Positions 15,780-25,550 of a DNA stretch of 64,000 bases are shown piece after piece (positions within the stretch are counted from its first letter, which is position 1; each line of letters begins with the position of its first letter). Made by a program: the position numbers and the translations under genes. Origin of the DNA: an uncultured Tateyamaria sp. (lineage in GTDB: Bacteria; Pseudomonadota; Alphaproteobacteria; Rhodobacterales; Rhodobacteraceae); assembly GCF_947496075.1 (NCBI RefSeq), contig NZ_CANMBJ010000002.1, forward strand, positions 124,001-188,000, read 5' to 3'. Under the pieces are notes generated by a model that made no database searches, had not been told where the DNA came from, and saw only the letters and a program-made list of their open reading frames with translations.

Positions 15780-17248
15780 GCCTCGACCCCGTCTGACCAG
15801 ATCAGGCGCAACCATGTCTCAAACTGCTGGCTGAAATCGGGGACCTGAGCCAGCTCCTGATAGTATTGGGTTTGTGCCAGCCATGCTTGGGGGTTGGTCT
15901 TTGCCTTTTGGGCGGCAATGGTCAGGGTTTCCCAATGCGGATCATTGCTTTCAATTGCACTTCCGTCTTCGCGTGTGCCGGCGCACATGCGGGCCCAAAG
16001 CGCCTCGACAAGGCTGAGCCCGGCAATGGCGCCGTTTGCCTGAATGGCATCCCGTAGGATCGGCAAGACAAAGCCGGTGTGGCGGGATGAGCCGTCAAAG
16101 GCTACGCGGCGTGTGGTGTCCCGGATGGCATTGTTGGCAAACCGCGGTTCAATTAGGTCAACGTAAGCCGCTGGCGTAAACCCGGGCACTTCGGCGACAT
16201 GAGGCACTATTTCGTCCATCTGCACCTTGCGGAAAAACCTGCGCAGGGTCGGGTGGGCCATGCAATCGGCGATGGTTGCCAGTCCCAACAACTCACCTGC
16301 ATTGGCCAGCACCTGATGACCTGCGTTAAGGATGCGGATCTTCATTGCTTCGTATGCATGAACCTGGTCCGTAAAGATGGCACCAGCCTTGTCCCACTCC
16401 GGACGACCCGCACAGAATGCATCTTCGATCACCCACTGTCGGAAGTTTTCATGGGTCACGGGCGCTGCGTCATTGATACCAAGCTGGGCGGCGAGCGCAA
16501 TTTCGTCAGCGCCAGTGGCAGGCACGATGCAATCCACCATTGAGTTGGGGAATGTGGCATGGGTTTCGAGCCAGTCCGCCAAATCCTCGTCCGTTGCGCG
16601 GGCCAGTGATACGACAATCGTTCGAAGGATATCGCCATTCCCCTGAAGGTTGTCACAACTTTGGCTGGTGAATGGCCCATGGCCGGCGGCCTTGCGTTTT
16701 GACAGCGCTGCAACAATCGCGCCAAACGCAGTGCAGGGGGAATCCGGGTGAGCAACGTCGTGCACGATGTCCGGATGCGTGAGGTCGAGTCCGCCAGTCT
16801 TGGGATCGACATAGTAGCCACCCTCGGTGACGGTCATGGCGACGATCCGGACATTCGGGTTGGACATCGCCGCAATCAGATTGGCGTTGTCAGGTTCAAC
16901 CGGCAGGAAGTCGATCATGGATCCGACCACCTCGGCAGAGGTCCCACTTGGGTCAAGCTCAACCAACGTTGTCAGACAGTCTTGCGCCAGCAGCTTTTCC
17001 CGCATGATAGCATCACCTGGGCGCACACCTGCGCCAATGATTGCCCAGTCCTGCGCTAAACCGGCCTGCATGAGCCGGTGCAGATACCACGCCTGGTGCG
17101 CCCGATGAAAATTGCCAACGCCTATGTGGACAATGCCGGGCCGCAGCATCGACCGGTCGTATGTCGGGCTCAGGACGCCGCTGGGCAGCATTGCAAGCGC
17201 CGCGTCCGTGAGTGGTACGGCGTGCCGTCTTTCTGAACCATCTGCCAT
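15755..17248 (-). CDS. mtlK: Mannitol 2-dehydrogenase (long-chain polyol dehydrogenase)
   Basis: 497-residue NAD-dependent dehydrogenase of the mannitol dehydrogenase family, oxidising D-mannitol (and probably arabitol or sorbitol) to the ketose. An N-terminal Rossmann domain (GIVHIGVGNFHRAHQ) is followed by a mostly helical C-terminal domain with the family signature KIRILNAGH, whose lysine (about K303) is catalytic. The start at 17248 overlaps the smoS stop as TGATG; an ATG 12 bases earlier is also possible. Last gene of smoEFGK-smoS-mtlK, the order known from Rhodobacter sphaeroides. Confidence 0.9.
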   Translation of the reverse strand: MADGSERRHAVPLTDAALAMLPSGVLSPTYDRSMLRPGIVHIGVGNFHRAHQAWYLHRLMQAGLAQDWAIIGAGVRPGDAIMREKLLAQDCLTTLVELDPSGTSAEVVGSMIDFLPVEPDNANLIAAMSNPNVRIVAMTVTEGGYYVDPKTGGLDLTHPDIVHDVAHPDSPCTAFGAIVAALSKRKAAGHGPFTSQSCDNLQGNGDILRTIVVSLARATDEDLADWLETHATFPNSMVDCIVPATGADEIALAAQLGINDAAPVTHENFRQWVIEDAFCAGRPEWDKAGAIFTDQVHAYEAMKIRILNAGHQVLANAGELLGLATIADCMAHPTLRRFFRKVQMDEIVPHVAEVPGFTPAAYVDLIEPRFANNAIRDTTRRVAFDGSSRHTGFVLPILRDAIQANGAIAGLSLVEALWARMCAGTREDGSAIESNDPHWETLTIAAQKAKTNPQAWLAQTQYYQELAQVPDFSQQFETWLRLIWSDGVEAALNAYTA

Positions 17249-18017
17249 CAGCTCATCCATTGTCCGCCATCAACGTTGTAGCATTGGGCGACGATGTATT
17301 CGGCCTCGTCGCTGGCAAGGAACACGGCCATGCCGGTCAGATCCTTGGCTGTCCCCATACGGCCATAGGGAACGGCGTCGCCCACTTCCTTCTTCTTTTG
17401 CCCCGGTGCTTTGCCCTCGTATTTGGCAAAGAACGCATCGACCCCATCCCAGTGTTCGCCATCCACCACACCCGGCGCTATGGCGTTCACGTTGATGCCG
17501 TGCTGGATCAGGTTCAGCCCGGCAGATTGGGTCAGCGAGATAACGGCGGCCTTGGTCGCGCAGTAAACCGCAACCAAAGGTTCCCCCCGCCGCCCGGCCT
17601 GGCTTGCCATGTTGATGATCGCCCCTTTGGTCCCCGTGTCGATCATGTGGCGTGCTATGGCCTGTAGAGTGAATAACGTGCCCGTGACATTGATGTCGAA
17701 CACGCGCTGATAGTCGTCGCGCGTGATTTCAGTAATCGGAGCGGCAGAGAAGATGGCCGCGTTGTTGATCAGAATGTCGATAACACCAACATGTTCGATA
17801 GCAGCGGCAAGGCCTGCATCAATGCTGGCCTGATCCGTCACGTCCAAATGTACCGAAAACGCACCATTCCCCAGTTGAGATGCCGTTTCGGCCGCCCGTT
17901 CGGTGTCGATATCGGCGATGACCACACGCGCGCCCTCGCGCAAATACGCTTCGGCAAAGGCGCGACCAATGCCACGCGCGGCCCCGGTGATCAGTGCCGA
18001 TTTACCCGCCAATCGTG

Positions 18018-18021
<4 letters not shown>
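17248..18021 (-). CDS. smoS: Sorbitol (glucitol) dehydrogenase, short-chain type
   Basis: 257-residue short-chain dehydrogenase/reductase oxidising D-sorbitol to fructose (galactitol is also used by the Rhodobacter enzyme). The cofactor motif is GAARGIG, the NNA motif is INNAA, the catalytic serine is in NMASQAG, and YCATK carries the Tyr/Lys pair. The start overlaps the smoK stop by four bases (ATGA) and the stop overlaps mtlK, so it is translationally coupled on both sides. Assignment rests on sequence family and on the exact smo operon order. Confidence 0.9.
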
Positions 18022-19022
<1,001 letters not shown>

Positions 19023-19071
19023 TGGTTTTCCTCTCATGCGCTACCGCTTTGCTACTTGAGCGCGGGCGTTC

Positions 19072-19905
19072 CTATTTCACGGCGCCAAAGGTGAGCCCTT
19101 GGACCAGTTGTTTTTGACAGAACCAGCCCAGCACGATGATCGGGCCAACTGCGGCGGCGGATACGGCAGACAACCGGCCGAAGAACAGACCTTCGGGTGC
19201 GCGGTTGCCTTCGATGAGTTTGGACAGGGTGGCAGCCTCGGTCGTCGTCAGGCGAACCGTCCAGTACGCTTCGTTCCAGCAGAAGATGAAACAAAGCAGC
19301 GCGGTTGAGGCGATGCCACCCCAAGCCAGTGGGATCAGGATTTCCTTGACCTCGCCCCAGGTGTTCACACCATCCATCTGGCCTGCTTCAATGATGTCCT
19401 TGGGAATCTCCTTGAAGTAGGTGAACAGCATCCAGACCACGATGGGCAGGTTGATCAGCATCAGCACTACGATCACCATGAAATGCGTGTCAAACAGGCC
19501 CAAGCTCTTGGTCAGGAACGTCATTGGATACAGCACCGCGGCGGCGGGTAGCATCTTGGTCGACAGCATCCACATCAGGACGTCTTTGGTTGCCCGCGAT
19601 GGATTGAACGCCATGGCATAGGCACAGGGAATGCCGACGGCCAGTGCAAAGACTGTAGCAAAGACCGATGTGATGACCGAGTTGGTCGCAAAGCGCCAAT
19701 AGTCATAGTTCTCTGTCATGTTTAGATAGTTATCGAGCGTCGGCGTGAAGAAGATCAGGAACTCGGGCTTCACCGCGTCCGCGTCCGTCTTGAAGCTTGT
19801 GAGTACCAGCCAGAAGATCGGGAAGAAGAAGATCAGACCCACGATCCAGGCCAGAACGGGCCGTCCATAGATGCTGAATTTGGTGCTGGTTGCAACAATG
19901 GCCAT
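19072..19905 (-). CDS. smoG: Sorbitol/mannitol ABC transporter permease
   Basis: 277-residue MalG-like inner-membrane permease with about six hydrophobic helices and an EAA-type loop, EAGQMDGVNTWGEV, near residue 173. It starts five bases after the smoF stop. About 50 bp separate it from smoK. Forms the polyol importer with SmoF and SmoK. Confidence 0.9.
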   Translation of the reverse strand: MAIVATSTKFSIYGRPVLAWIVGLIFFFPIFWLVLTSFKTDADAVKPEFLIFFTPTLDNYLNMTENYDYWRFATNSVITSVFATVFALAVGIPCAYAMAFNPSRATKDVLMWMLSTKMLPAAAVLYPMTFLTKSLGLFDTHFMVIVVLMLINLPIVVWMLFTYFKEIPKDIIEAGQMDGVNTWGEVKEILIPLAWGGIASTALLCFIFCWNEAYWTVRLTTTEAATLSKLIEGNRAPEGLFFGRLSAVSAAAVGPIIVLGWFCQKQLVQGLTFGAVK

Positions 19906-19910
19906 GGGAT

Positions 19911-20849
19911 TTACTCCATCAATGTCTTGCCGATCATCCGCAGCAGGAAGATGGCAACAATGTTGGCAAGGATGACGGCAAAGATACCGGTAGCGCTGGC
20001 CGCACCGATGTTGTTGTTGGCGAACTCGCCAATCAGATAGGGCAGGTTCTTGTTGCCGTTGCCGCGGCTTACGATCTCGATCTCGGCGTAAAGCGACAGA
20101 TGAAAAATTGCTTGGATCATCACCACGATTGCGATGGGCCGCGCAAGGTGGGGCAGGGTGAGAAAGCGAAACTGAGAGAGCGCGCCAGCGCCATCAAGAA
20201 CGGCGGCCTCCTTCTGCTGCTGATCTTCGGATTGCAGTGAGGTCATGAAAATCAGGACCGCAAAGGGTGTCCACTGCCACGTCACCATAATGATTACAGC
20301 GTAGGCCGATGTCTGAGTGGCCCGGAAAGAGATGGGTGCAACGTCAGGCCATAGTGAGAAGAACCAGCCGATACCCGGTGCCCCTTGCAATGACGCGATC
20401 AGGTCATTGATGCCGTTCACGGCAAGACCCTGCAAACCCAGTACCGGATCAAGGATCATGTTGATCCACAAAACGGCATTCACGGCGGGCATTACGAAGA
20501 AGGGCGAGATCAGCAGAACCCTTACAATCCCTTGGCCAGGAAAAGCCCGGTTGATCATGACGGCGATGAGCACGCCCAGGATAACGGTCAGGAACAAGAT
20601 ACTTCCGACGATCAGCAGGCTGTTCTGAATTGCAAACAGGAAGTCCTTGGAATTCAGAACAAATTCGTAGTTACCGAAGCCACGCCAGTTGCTGAAGCTT
20701 GGTGTGGTCCACTCCGGCCGACGCAGGTTGTTCAGAACGTAGCGGATGAAAGAGAAGTAGAGCGTTAAGCTCAGGGGAACCAGCATCCAGATCAACAACA
20801 GCACGACAGCCGGTGTTTGAAGGAGGCGGGGAAGCTTTCTGTCAGACAT
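19911..20849 (-). CDS. smoF: Sorbitol/mannitol ABC transporter permease
   Basis: 312-residue MalF-like permease with six to seven hydrophobic helices. The coupling loop reads KEAAVLDGAGALSQF near residue 215. The start was placed at 20849 (MSDRKLPRLL); an ATG 18 bases earlier lacks a convincing ribosome site. The gap to the upstream smoE gene carries a strong stem-loop. Confidence 0.88.
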   Translation of the reverse strand: MSDRKLPRLLQTPAVVLLLIWMLVPLSLTLYFSFIRYVLNNLRRPEWTTPSFSNWRGFGNYEFVLNSKDFLFAIQNSLLIVGSILFLTVILGVLIAVMINRAFPGQGIVRVLLISPFFVMPAVNAVLWINMILDPVLGLQGLAVNGINDLIASLQGAPGIGWFFSLWPDVAPISFRATQTSAYAVIIMVTWQWTPFAVLIFMTSLQSEDQQQKEAAVLDGAGALSQFRFLTLPHLARPIAIVVMIQAIFHLSLYAEIEIVSRGNGNKNLPYLIGEFANNNIGAASATGIFAVILANIVAIFLLRMIGKTLME

Positions 20850-20974
20850 AACCCTAGTCCCTAGCATCGCGCGTGTTCAGCGATTCCGTTGGATGTTGAT
20901 TGCAATTTACGAGTGCCAGCCTAGGCGATTGTGGGGCTTGAGTAACCCCGATGGACCATAGGCCGGGTTAGCTG

Positions 20975-20998
20975 GGGGGCCCGGTTGGGCGGGCCCCC
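20975..20998 (-). repeat. GC-rich stem-loop between smoE and smoF
   Basis: GGGGGCCCG (20975-20983) pairs perfectly with CGGGCCCCC (20990-20998) around six bases, and AGC/GCT can add pairs outside. It sits 17 bp after the smoE stop on the minus strand with no clear U-tract. The position repeats what is seen after two other binding-protein genes in this window. Confidence 0.7.
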
Positions 20999-21015
20999 GC
21001 TAAGTCTGGGAAGAC

Positions 21016-22311
21016 CTAGTAGTAACCTGCTTCGCGCATGACCGAGTCTGCGACTTCTTGTGCCGCAGCCAATGCGTCTTCGACCGACTTGGCGCCCGAC
21101 AGTGCGGCCGACATTTCTTGGCCAAAGGCGCTACCGATTTCCGGGAATTCCGGGATCGCAACGAACTGGACGCCAACGTAGGGCTTCAGATCGGTTGCAC
21201 CGGGGGCGGCGGAGTCGATTGCGGCCATCTCGGCTGCTGCAAACTTCGCCACGGCCTGGAATTCAGGGATCTCGTAGGTCGATGCGCGCTGACCTGTCGG
21301 AACCTTGTCCCAGCCGAAGTCTGGGTGGGTGCCAACGGCCTTCACGTAGTCTTTGGAAGTAGCCCACTCGATGAAGGCTTTTGCCTCTTCTGCATTTTCA
21401 GTTCCGGCGGGTACAGCCATCGCCCATGCCCACAGCCAATTCGCACCAACCGGGTTACCGGCATTTGGCGACTGTGCGTAAGCGACATTCGGGTTCTCTA
21501 GGAAAGAAGCCGCGATTGTCGCGTCGATCCACAGGCCACACTTATCTTCGTTATAGAGGGCGAGGATTTCGTTGAACGAGTTGCCTTCCGAACCGGGAGG
21601 GCCGTAGTTGCTGAGCAGGTCAACATAGAAGCTGACAGCCGCGTTCCACTCGGGCGAGTCGAGCTGCGGTTTGTAGTCTGCGTCGAACCAGCGCGCGCCG
21701 AACGAGTTGGCAACAGTCGTGATAAAGGCGGCGTTATCGCCCCAACCCGGCTTGCCGCGCAAACATGCACCGTAGATGCCATTGTCGGGGTCGTGCATCG
21801 CAGCAGCAGCAGCTTTCACGTTTTCCCAGCTGTCGTTGTCCGCAATCGTGACGCCAGCCGCATCGGCCAGGTCCTTGCGGTACATCACCATCGAGCTTTC
21901 GCCATAGAACGGTGCGGCATAGAGCTGCCCGTCGTAGCTCAGGCCTTCGCGCATTGCGGGCAAGATGTCATCGACATCGTATGCGTCGCTGAAGTCCAAC
22001 GGCTCGATCCAGCCGGCTTGACCCCAGATTGGTGCTTCCTGCATGCCAATGTTGATGATGTCGTACTGGCCGCCACCGGTTGCTGTGTCGGATGTGACCT
22101 GCTCGCGCAGCACGCCCTCCTCCAGCGAAACCCATTCAAGTGCGACGCCCGTTTCTTCGGTGTAGGCTTCCGCAACTTTCTGCATGTTAATCATGTGACC
22201 GTTGTTCACGATCGCGATGGTGAGCGACTTTGCATGGCCGTCTGCCAGTGCGCCCGTTGCCGTGACAAGCGACAATGCTGTCGCCGCACGCAGTGCGTTC
22301 TTCAAGTACAT
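21016..22311 (-). CDS. smoE: Sorbitol/mannitol ABC transporter substrate-binding protein
   Basis: 431-residue periplasmic binding protein. The signal peptide ends near ...TGALADG (about residue 24), and the mature protein begins KSLTIAIVNNGHMINMQKVA, followed by the typical polyol-binding-protein body. A GGAGGAG ribosome site precedes ATG 22311. First gene of the polyol operon. A palindrome (22384-22397) upstream is the likely operator of the LacI regulator at 22429. Confidence 0.9.
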   Translation of the reverse strand: MYLKNALRAATALSLVTATGALADGHAKSLTIAIVNNGHMINMQKVAEAYTEETGVALEWVSLEEGVLREQVTSDTATGGGQYDIINIGMQEAPIWGQAGWIEPLDFSDAYDVDDILPAMREGLSYDGQLYAAPFYGESSMVMYRKDLADAAGVTIADNDSWENVKAAAAAMHDPDNGIYGACLRGKPGWGDNAAFITTVANSFGARWFDADYKPQLDSPEWNAAVSFYVDLLSNYGPPGSEGNSFNEILALYNEDKCGLWIDATIAASFLENPNVAYAQSPNAGNPVGANWLWAWAMAVPAGTENAEEAKAFIEWATSKDYVKAVGTHPDFGWDKVPTGQRASTYEIPEFQAVAKFAAAEMAAIDSAAPGATDLKPYVGVQFVAIPEFPEIGSAFGQEMSAALSGAKSVEDALAAAQEVADSVMREAGYY

Positions 22312-22383
22312 CCGACTCCTCCCTATTATTGGATGTTACACAGCAAACGCTATCCGCAGACTTATCGCCGCGTCAATTTATTT

Positions 22384-22397
22384 TTTACGCGCGTAAA
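22384..22397. promoter_or_regulatory. Operator of the polyol LacI regulator (smoE side)
   Basis: TTTACGCGCGTAAA is a perfect 14-bp palindrome, 73 bp upstream of the smoE start. On the minus strand a TTGACG hexamer (22371-22376) that could serve as a -35 element lies 7 bp downstream of it. A close variant occurs at 23531-23544, upstream of the regulator gene itself. Confidence 0.65.
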
Positions 22398-22428
22398 GAT
22401 TTCAGTCAAAGCGCTGGAAACCAAGGCT

Positions 22429-23460
22429 TTAGGCAGAGTCCCGCATGATCAAGCGCGCCGAGAACAGCGTTTCTTCCCGCCTTTGGAACCGTCCTCCTGA
22501 TTCGATCAGACGGAACAATGTCTCTACCGCATGGCCCGACACGCTGCCGTAATCATGCGCTGCTGTCGTAAGGGACGGGCAGGTGTAACGTGAGAACGGA
22601 TGATCGTCGTGCGACGCAACGCGCAGGTCGTCACCGGTGCTGCGTCCGACCTTGTAACCGATCTCGAAACAGGCCGACAGAAATCCGATGGCCAGACGAT
22701 CATTGCTGCACAGAACCGTGTTGGTGGGCAGCGCTTGCCTGTTGAGAATATCATGTGCTCCTTTGCGTCCGATCTCTTCAAACGCCCAGCCGGAGCCATC
22801 CACCTGCATCACATGTGGCTCCAGTTGCAGTCGTTCCATCATATCCAGATAGGCACGACGGCGTTTGTTTGCGTTCGGGTTGGCCGGGTGCTTCATTTCA
22901 AAAAAGCACGGCGGTTCGCCTGTTCGGCTTAGATATTCCACGGTTTGCGAAACGAAGCTGTAGTTGTCGGACCCTACAAATGCTTCGCCCATCCCATCAA
23001 TGTTGCTGTCAAACAAGACCGTAGGCACATCGCGGCAAAAAGTTTCGATCGCGGATTTGTCCGATAGTCGCCCGAGAGGCGCCAATAACACGCCAGCAGG
23101 TTTGAGAGACCGCAGCGTATCCAGAATATCCTTTTCTTGCTCCGGCTCACCGTGTGAGCTGAAAAGAGAGGGAGAAAACCCAGCTTCGATACACCGCATT
23201 TCGATGACACGAACGATCTCGCCAAAGAACGGGTCGGCAAGGTATGGCACAACAATACCGATATTCTTGGTCAATTGCCGGTTCTGATTCATCGCGTAGA
23301 TATTCGGGCGATAGTCGTATTGTTCGATGGCCGCCTCAATCCGTGCACGCGTGGATGCGCGAACGCTGGTCGGGTCGTTGAAGTACTTGGACACAGTCGG
23401 ACGAGAGATGCCGCTGACCGAGGCGAACTCTTCCATGTTCCTGATCTTGCGTTCGCCCAT
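22429..23460 (-). CDS. LacI-family regulator of the smo polyol operon
   Basis: 343-residue regulator. The helix-turn-helix is MEEFASVSGISRPTVSKYF, followed by YDYRPN and a sugar-sensing domain (IGIVVPYLADPFFGEIV onward). The start at 23460 is preceded by GGAG at good spacing; the frame upstream of it is unlikely to be coding. It lies directly upstream of smoE in the same orientation, with matching palindromes before smoE and before itself, which indicates control of the operon plus autoregulation. Effector presumably mannitol or sorbitol (inference). Confidence 0.87.
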   Translation of the reverse strand: MGERKIRNMEEFASVSGISRPTVSKYFNDPTSVRASTRARIEAAIEQYDYRPNIYAMNQNRQLTKNIGIVVPYLADPFFGEIVRVIEMRCIEAGFSPSLFSSHGEPEQEKDILDTLRSLKPAGVLLAPLGRLSDKSAIETFCRDVPTVLFDSNIDGMGEAFVGSDNYSFVSQTVEYLSRTGEPPCFFEMKHPANPNANKRRRAYLDMMERLQLEPHVMQVDGSGWAFEEIGRKGAHDILNRQALPTNTVLCSNDRLAIGFLSACFEIGYKVGRSTGDDLRVASHDDHPFSRYTCPSLTTAAHDYGSVSGHAVETLFRLIESGGRFQRREETLFSARLIMRDSA

Positions 23461-23530
23461 TTCGCACTCCGTCCTACGCCCTGCCAGACAATGCGTCGGA
23501 CTCACGTCAGATGAACGATAGAAAAAAAAC

Positions 23531-23544
23531 TTTGCGCGCGCAAA
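23531..23544. promoter_or_regulatory. Second operator of the polyol LacI regulator (autoregulatory)
   Basis: TTTGCGCGCGCAAA is a perfect 14-bp palindrome, 70 bp upstream of the regulator start codon. It differs from the smoE-side site only at the two symmetric positions (TTTrCGCGCGyAAA). It also lies 124 bp upstream of the divergent Tag-like gene. Confidence 0.6.
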
Positions 23545-23668
23545 CTGCCTGGCTGCGGTGTGTGCCTAGTGCATTCATTTGCGCACCACCCCAAAGCGGA
23601 ATTACGTCTACCCGGCAATTTGCACCGGCGTTTATCTTTGGGCTGCACAATGAAAAAGGAGATGGTTT

Positions 23669-24337
23669 ATGCGCACCCTGGACGACATTCTTGCCATCAG
23701 CGCAGATCGCAAAGGCAGTGAAGATATTGTGTTTGCCGGTTTTGAGCCGCCGGTTGAACCGGATGTCCTATCGGAGATCCCTGATCACCGTTGGCTTGAC
23801 GAAATGACACGCTCCATTTTTCAGGCAGGGTTCAACTGGAAGGTCGTGGAGCGTATGTGGCCCGGCTTCGAAGAGGCTTTTTATGGTTTCGATGTGGGAC
23901 GCTGCGCCATGATGAGCGAGGATTGGTTTGATGAGCTTTGTGCAAACAAAGCCATTATTCGTTACCCGCAAAAAATCCGGTCTGTACAGCAGAACGCTGT
24001 CTTTATTCAGGAACAAGCTACGATCCATGGCAACTTTGGCAAAATGGTCGGCCACTGGCCTTCAGACGATTTTGCAGGCCTTTTGGATCTCCTCAAGAAA
24101 GAAGGATCGCGGCTGGGCGGAACAACAGGGCAATACTTTCTCCGATTTATGGGCGTGGACGGTTACATTCTGTCGCGCGATGTCACTGCGCGCTTGATCG
24201 CTGAAGGCGTGATTGACAAGCCGCCGACCTCAAAATCGGCGATGAAGGCGGTTCAGGAAGCAATGAACGCCTGGGTGGACCAATCGGGGCGTTCATTGAA
24301 AGAAATCAGCCGCATCCTTGCCACCAGTTGCGGTTAG
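23669..24337 (+). CDS. DNA-3-methyladenine glycosylase I (Tag) family protein, atypical
   Basis: 222-residue protein resembling Tag-type helix-hairpin-helix-like base-excision glycosylases: SIFQAGFNWKVVERMWPGFE corresponds to the conserved FQAGLSW region, and the C-terminal half (LSRDVTARLIAEG) also fits. It lacks the N-terminal RCxW and HDxEWG elements and the cysteine and histidine ligands of the zinc-stabilised E. coli enzyme, so it is a divergent branch and its activity is uncertain. A strong ribosome site, AAGGAGATGG, precedes ATG 23669. It stands alone between two sugar operons. Confidence 0.65.
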   Translation: MRTLDDILAISADRKGSEDIVFAGFEPPVEPDVLSEIPDHRWLDEMTRSIFQAGFNWKVVERMWPGFEEAFYGFDVGRCAMMSEDWFDELCANKAIIRYPQKIRSVQQNAVFIQEQATIHGNFGKMVGHWPSDDFAGLLDLLKKEGSRLGGTTGQYFLRFMGVDGYILSRDVTARLIAEGVIDKPPTSKSAMKAVQEAMNAWVDQSGRSLKEISRILATSCG

Positions 24338-24377
24338 CCTCGTATTTGCGGGGATTGCCCTTCATCCAAATTTTGAA

Positions 24378-24391
24378 TGCAACCGGTTGCA
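24378..24391. promoter_or_regulatory. Operator of the inositol LacI regulator (transporter side)
   Basis: TGCAACCGGTTGCA is a perfect palindrome, identical in its 14 bases to the centre of the site at 33307-33322. A possible promoter overlaps it: TTGCAA (24387-24392) as -35 and TATCAT (24409-24414) as -10 with 16 bp between. A bound repressor would cover the -35 element. Confidence 0.7.
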
Positions 24392-24516
24392 AAATGCAGC
24401 GACTCGCCTATCATCGCGGTCGTTGCCAGCCGGGGACTCAGTCCGAGGAGAGACGGTTTTCGGTCGGCGGTCCGGCAAAAATGGCGTGATCCGGACACGC
24501 AACTTGGGAGGAAACC

Positions 24517-25455
24517 ATGAAGAAATTTGTGACAGTAGGCGCGCTGGCGATGCTGATGGGTGGCACGGCGATGGCCGAAACCATTGGCGTGTCGGTGGCC
24601 CGTTTTGACGATAACGGCCTGACGATTATGCGCAATGGTATGACCGATCATATTGAAACGCTGGACGGTGTTGAACTGATCATGGAAGACGCGCAGGACG
24701 ACGTTGCGCGCCAACTTGATCAGATCAACAACTTCATTGCGTCAGGCGTGGATGCGATCATCGTGAATGCGGTCGACACCAACGCGACCGAGGCGATGAG
24801 CCAAGCCGCTGCAGCCGCAGGTGTGCCGATGGTCTATGTGAACCGTCAGCCCGTTAACATGGACACGTTGCCCGAAGGCCAGGCTTTTGTGGCGTCGAAC
24901 GAGATCGAATCCGGTACGCTGAAGGCCTTTGAAATCTGCAAGAACCTGCGCGCAGCAGGTAAGTCAGGTGGTGCAACAGCATACATGCTGATGGGCCAGC
25001 TTTCGAACCAGGCCGCCGTTCAGCGTTCCAAGGACGTAGAGGACGTTCTGGGTATGGACATGTGCAACTTCATCACCCTTATCGACAAGCAAACCGCAAA
25101 CTGGTCGCGCGATCAGGCGCAAGACTTGATGACCAACTGGATTTCTTCGGGCGAGCCGTTTGACGCTGTTTTCGCCAACAACGACGAAATGGCAATCGGC
25201 GCGATCCAGGCGATGAAAGCCTCGGGCATCTCGATGGACGACGTTGAAGTGGGCGGGGTGGACGCCACCCCAGACGCCCTGGTTTCGATGCAGGCGGGTG
25301 ATATGGACGTAACGGTGTTCCAAGATCTTGCTGGTCAAGGCGCAGGCTCGATCGATACGGCCATCAAACTGGCGGCCGGAGACGATGTTGATAAAACAGT
25401 CTTCATCCCCTTCAAGCTGGTCACACCTGACAACGTGTCCGATTTCCTGAACTAA
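24517..25455 (+). CDS. ibpA: Inositol-type ABC transporter substrate-binding protein (CUT2)
   Basis: 312-residue periplasmic binding protein of the ribose/rhizopine-binding family. The signal peptide ends at ...GGTAMA (about residue 20), and the mature protein starts ETIGVSVARFDDNGL. Ligand-contact regions include VNRQPVNM and GVDATPDAL. A GGGAGGA ribosome site precedes ATG 24517. Inositol is inferred from the shared operator with the iol genes and from the neighbouring regulator; another cyclitol is possible. A stem-loop follows the gene. Confidence 0.82.
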   Translation: MKKFVTVGALAMLMGGTAMAETIGVSVARFDDNGLTIMRNGMTDHIETLDGVELIMEDAQDDVARQLDQINNFIASGVDAIIVNAVDTNATEAMSQAAAAAGVPMVYVNRQPVNMDTLPEGQAFVASNEIESGTLKAFEICKNLRAAGKSGGATAYMLMGQLSNQAAVQRSKDVEDVLGMDMCNFITLIDKQTANWSRDQAQDLMTNWISSGEPFDAVFANNDEMAIGAIQAMKASGISMDDVEVGGVDATPDALVSMQAGDMDVTVFQDLAGQGAGSIDTAIKLAAGDDVDKTVFIPFKLVTPDNVSDFLN

Positions 25456-25467
25456 GCTAGTGAACAG

Positions 25468-25495
25468 GTCAGGCGGTACTCATGTGCCGCCTGAC
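25468..25495 (+). repeat. Stem-loop between inositol binding-protein and permease genes
   Basis: GTCAGGCGG (25468-25476) pairs with CCGCCTGAC (25487-25495) around a 10-nt loop, 13 bp after the binding-protein stop and 56 bp before the permease start. No U-tract. Confidence 0.65.
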
Positions 25496-25550
25496 AGACT
25501 TACCCTGACAAAAGAAGCGGCCCGATGGACCGCTCAAACTGGAGGCATCC

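Noticed and set aside
16748-17059. Open frames antisense to mtlK
   Set aside because: Several short overlapping frames in a gene with a clear polyol dehydrogenase signature; none has a ribosome site.
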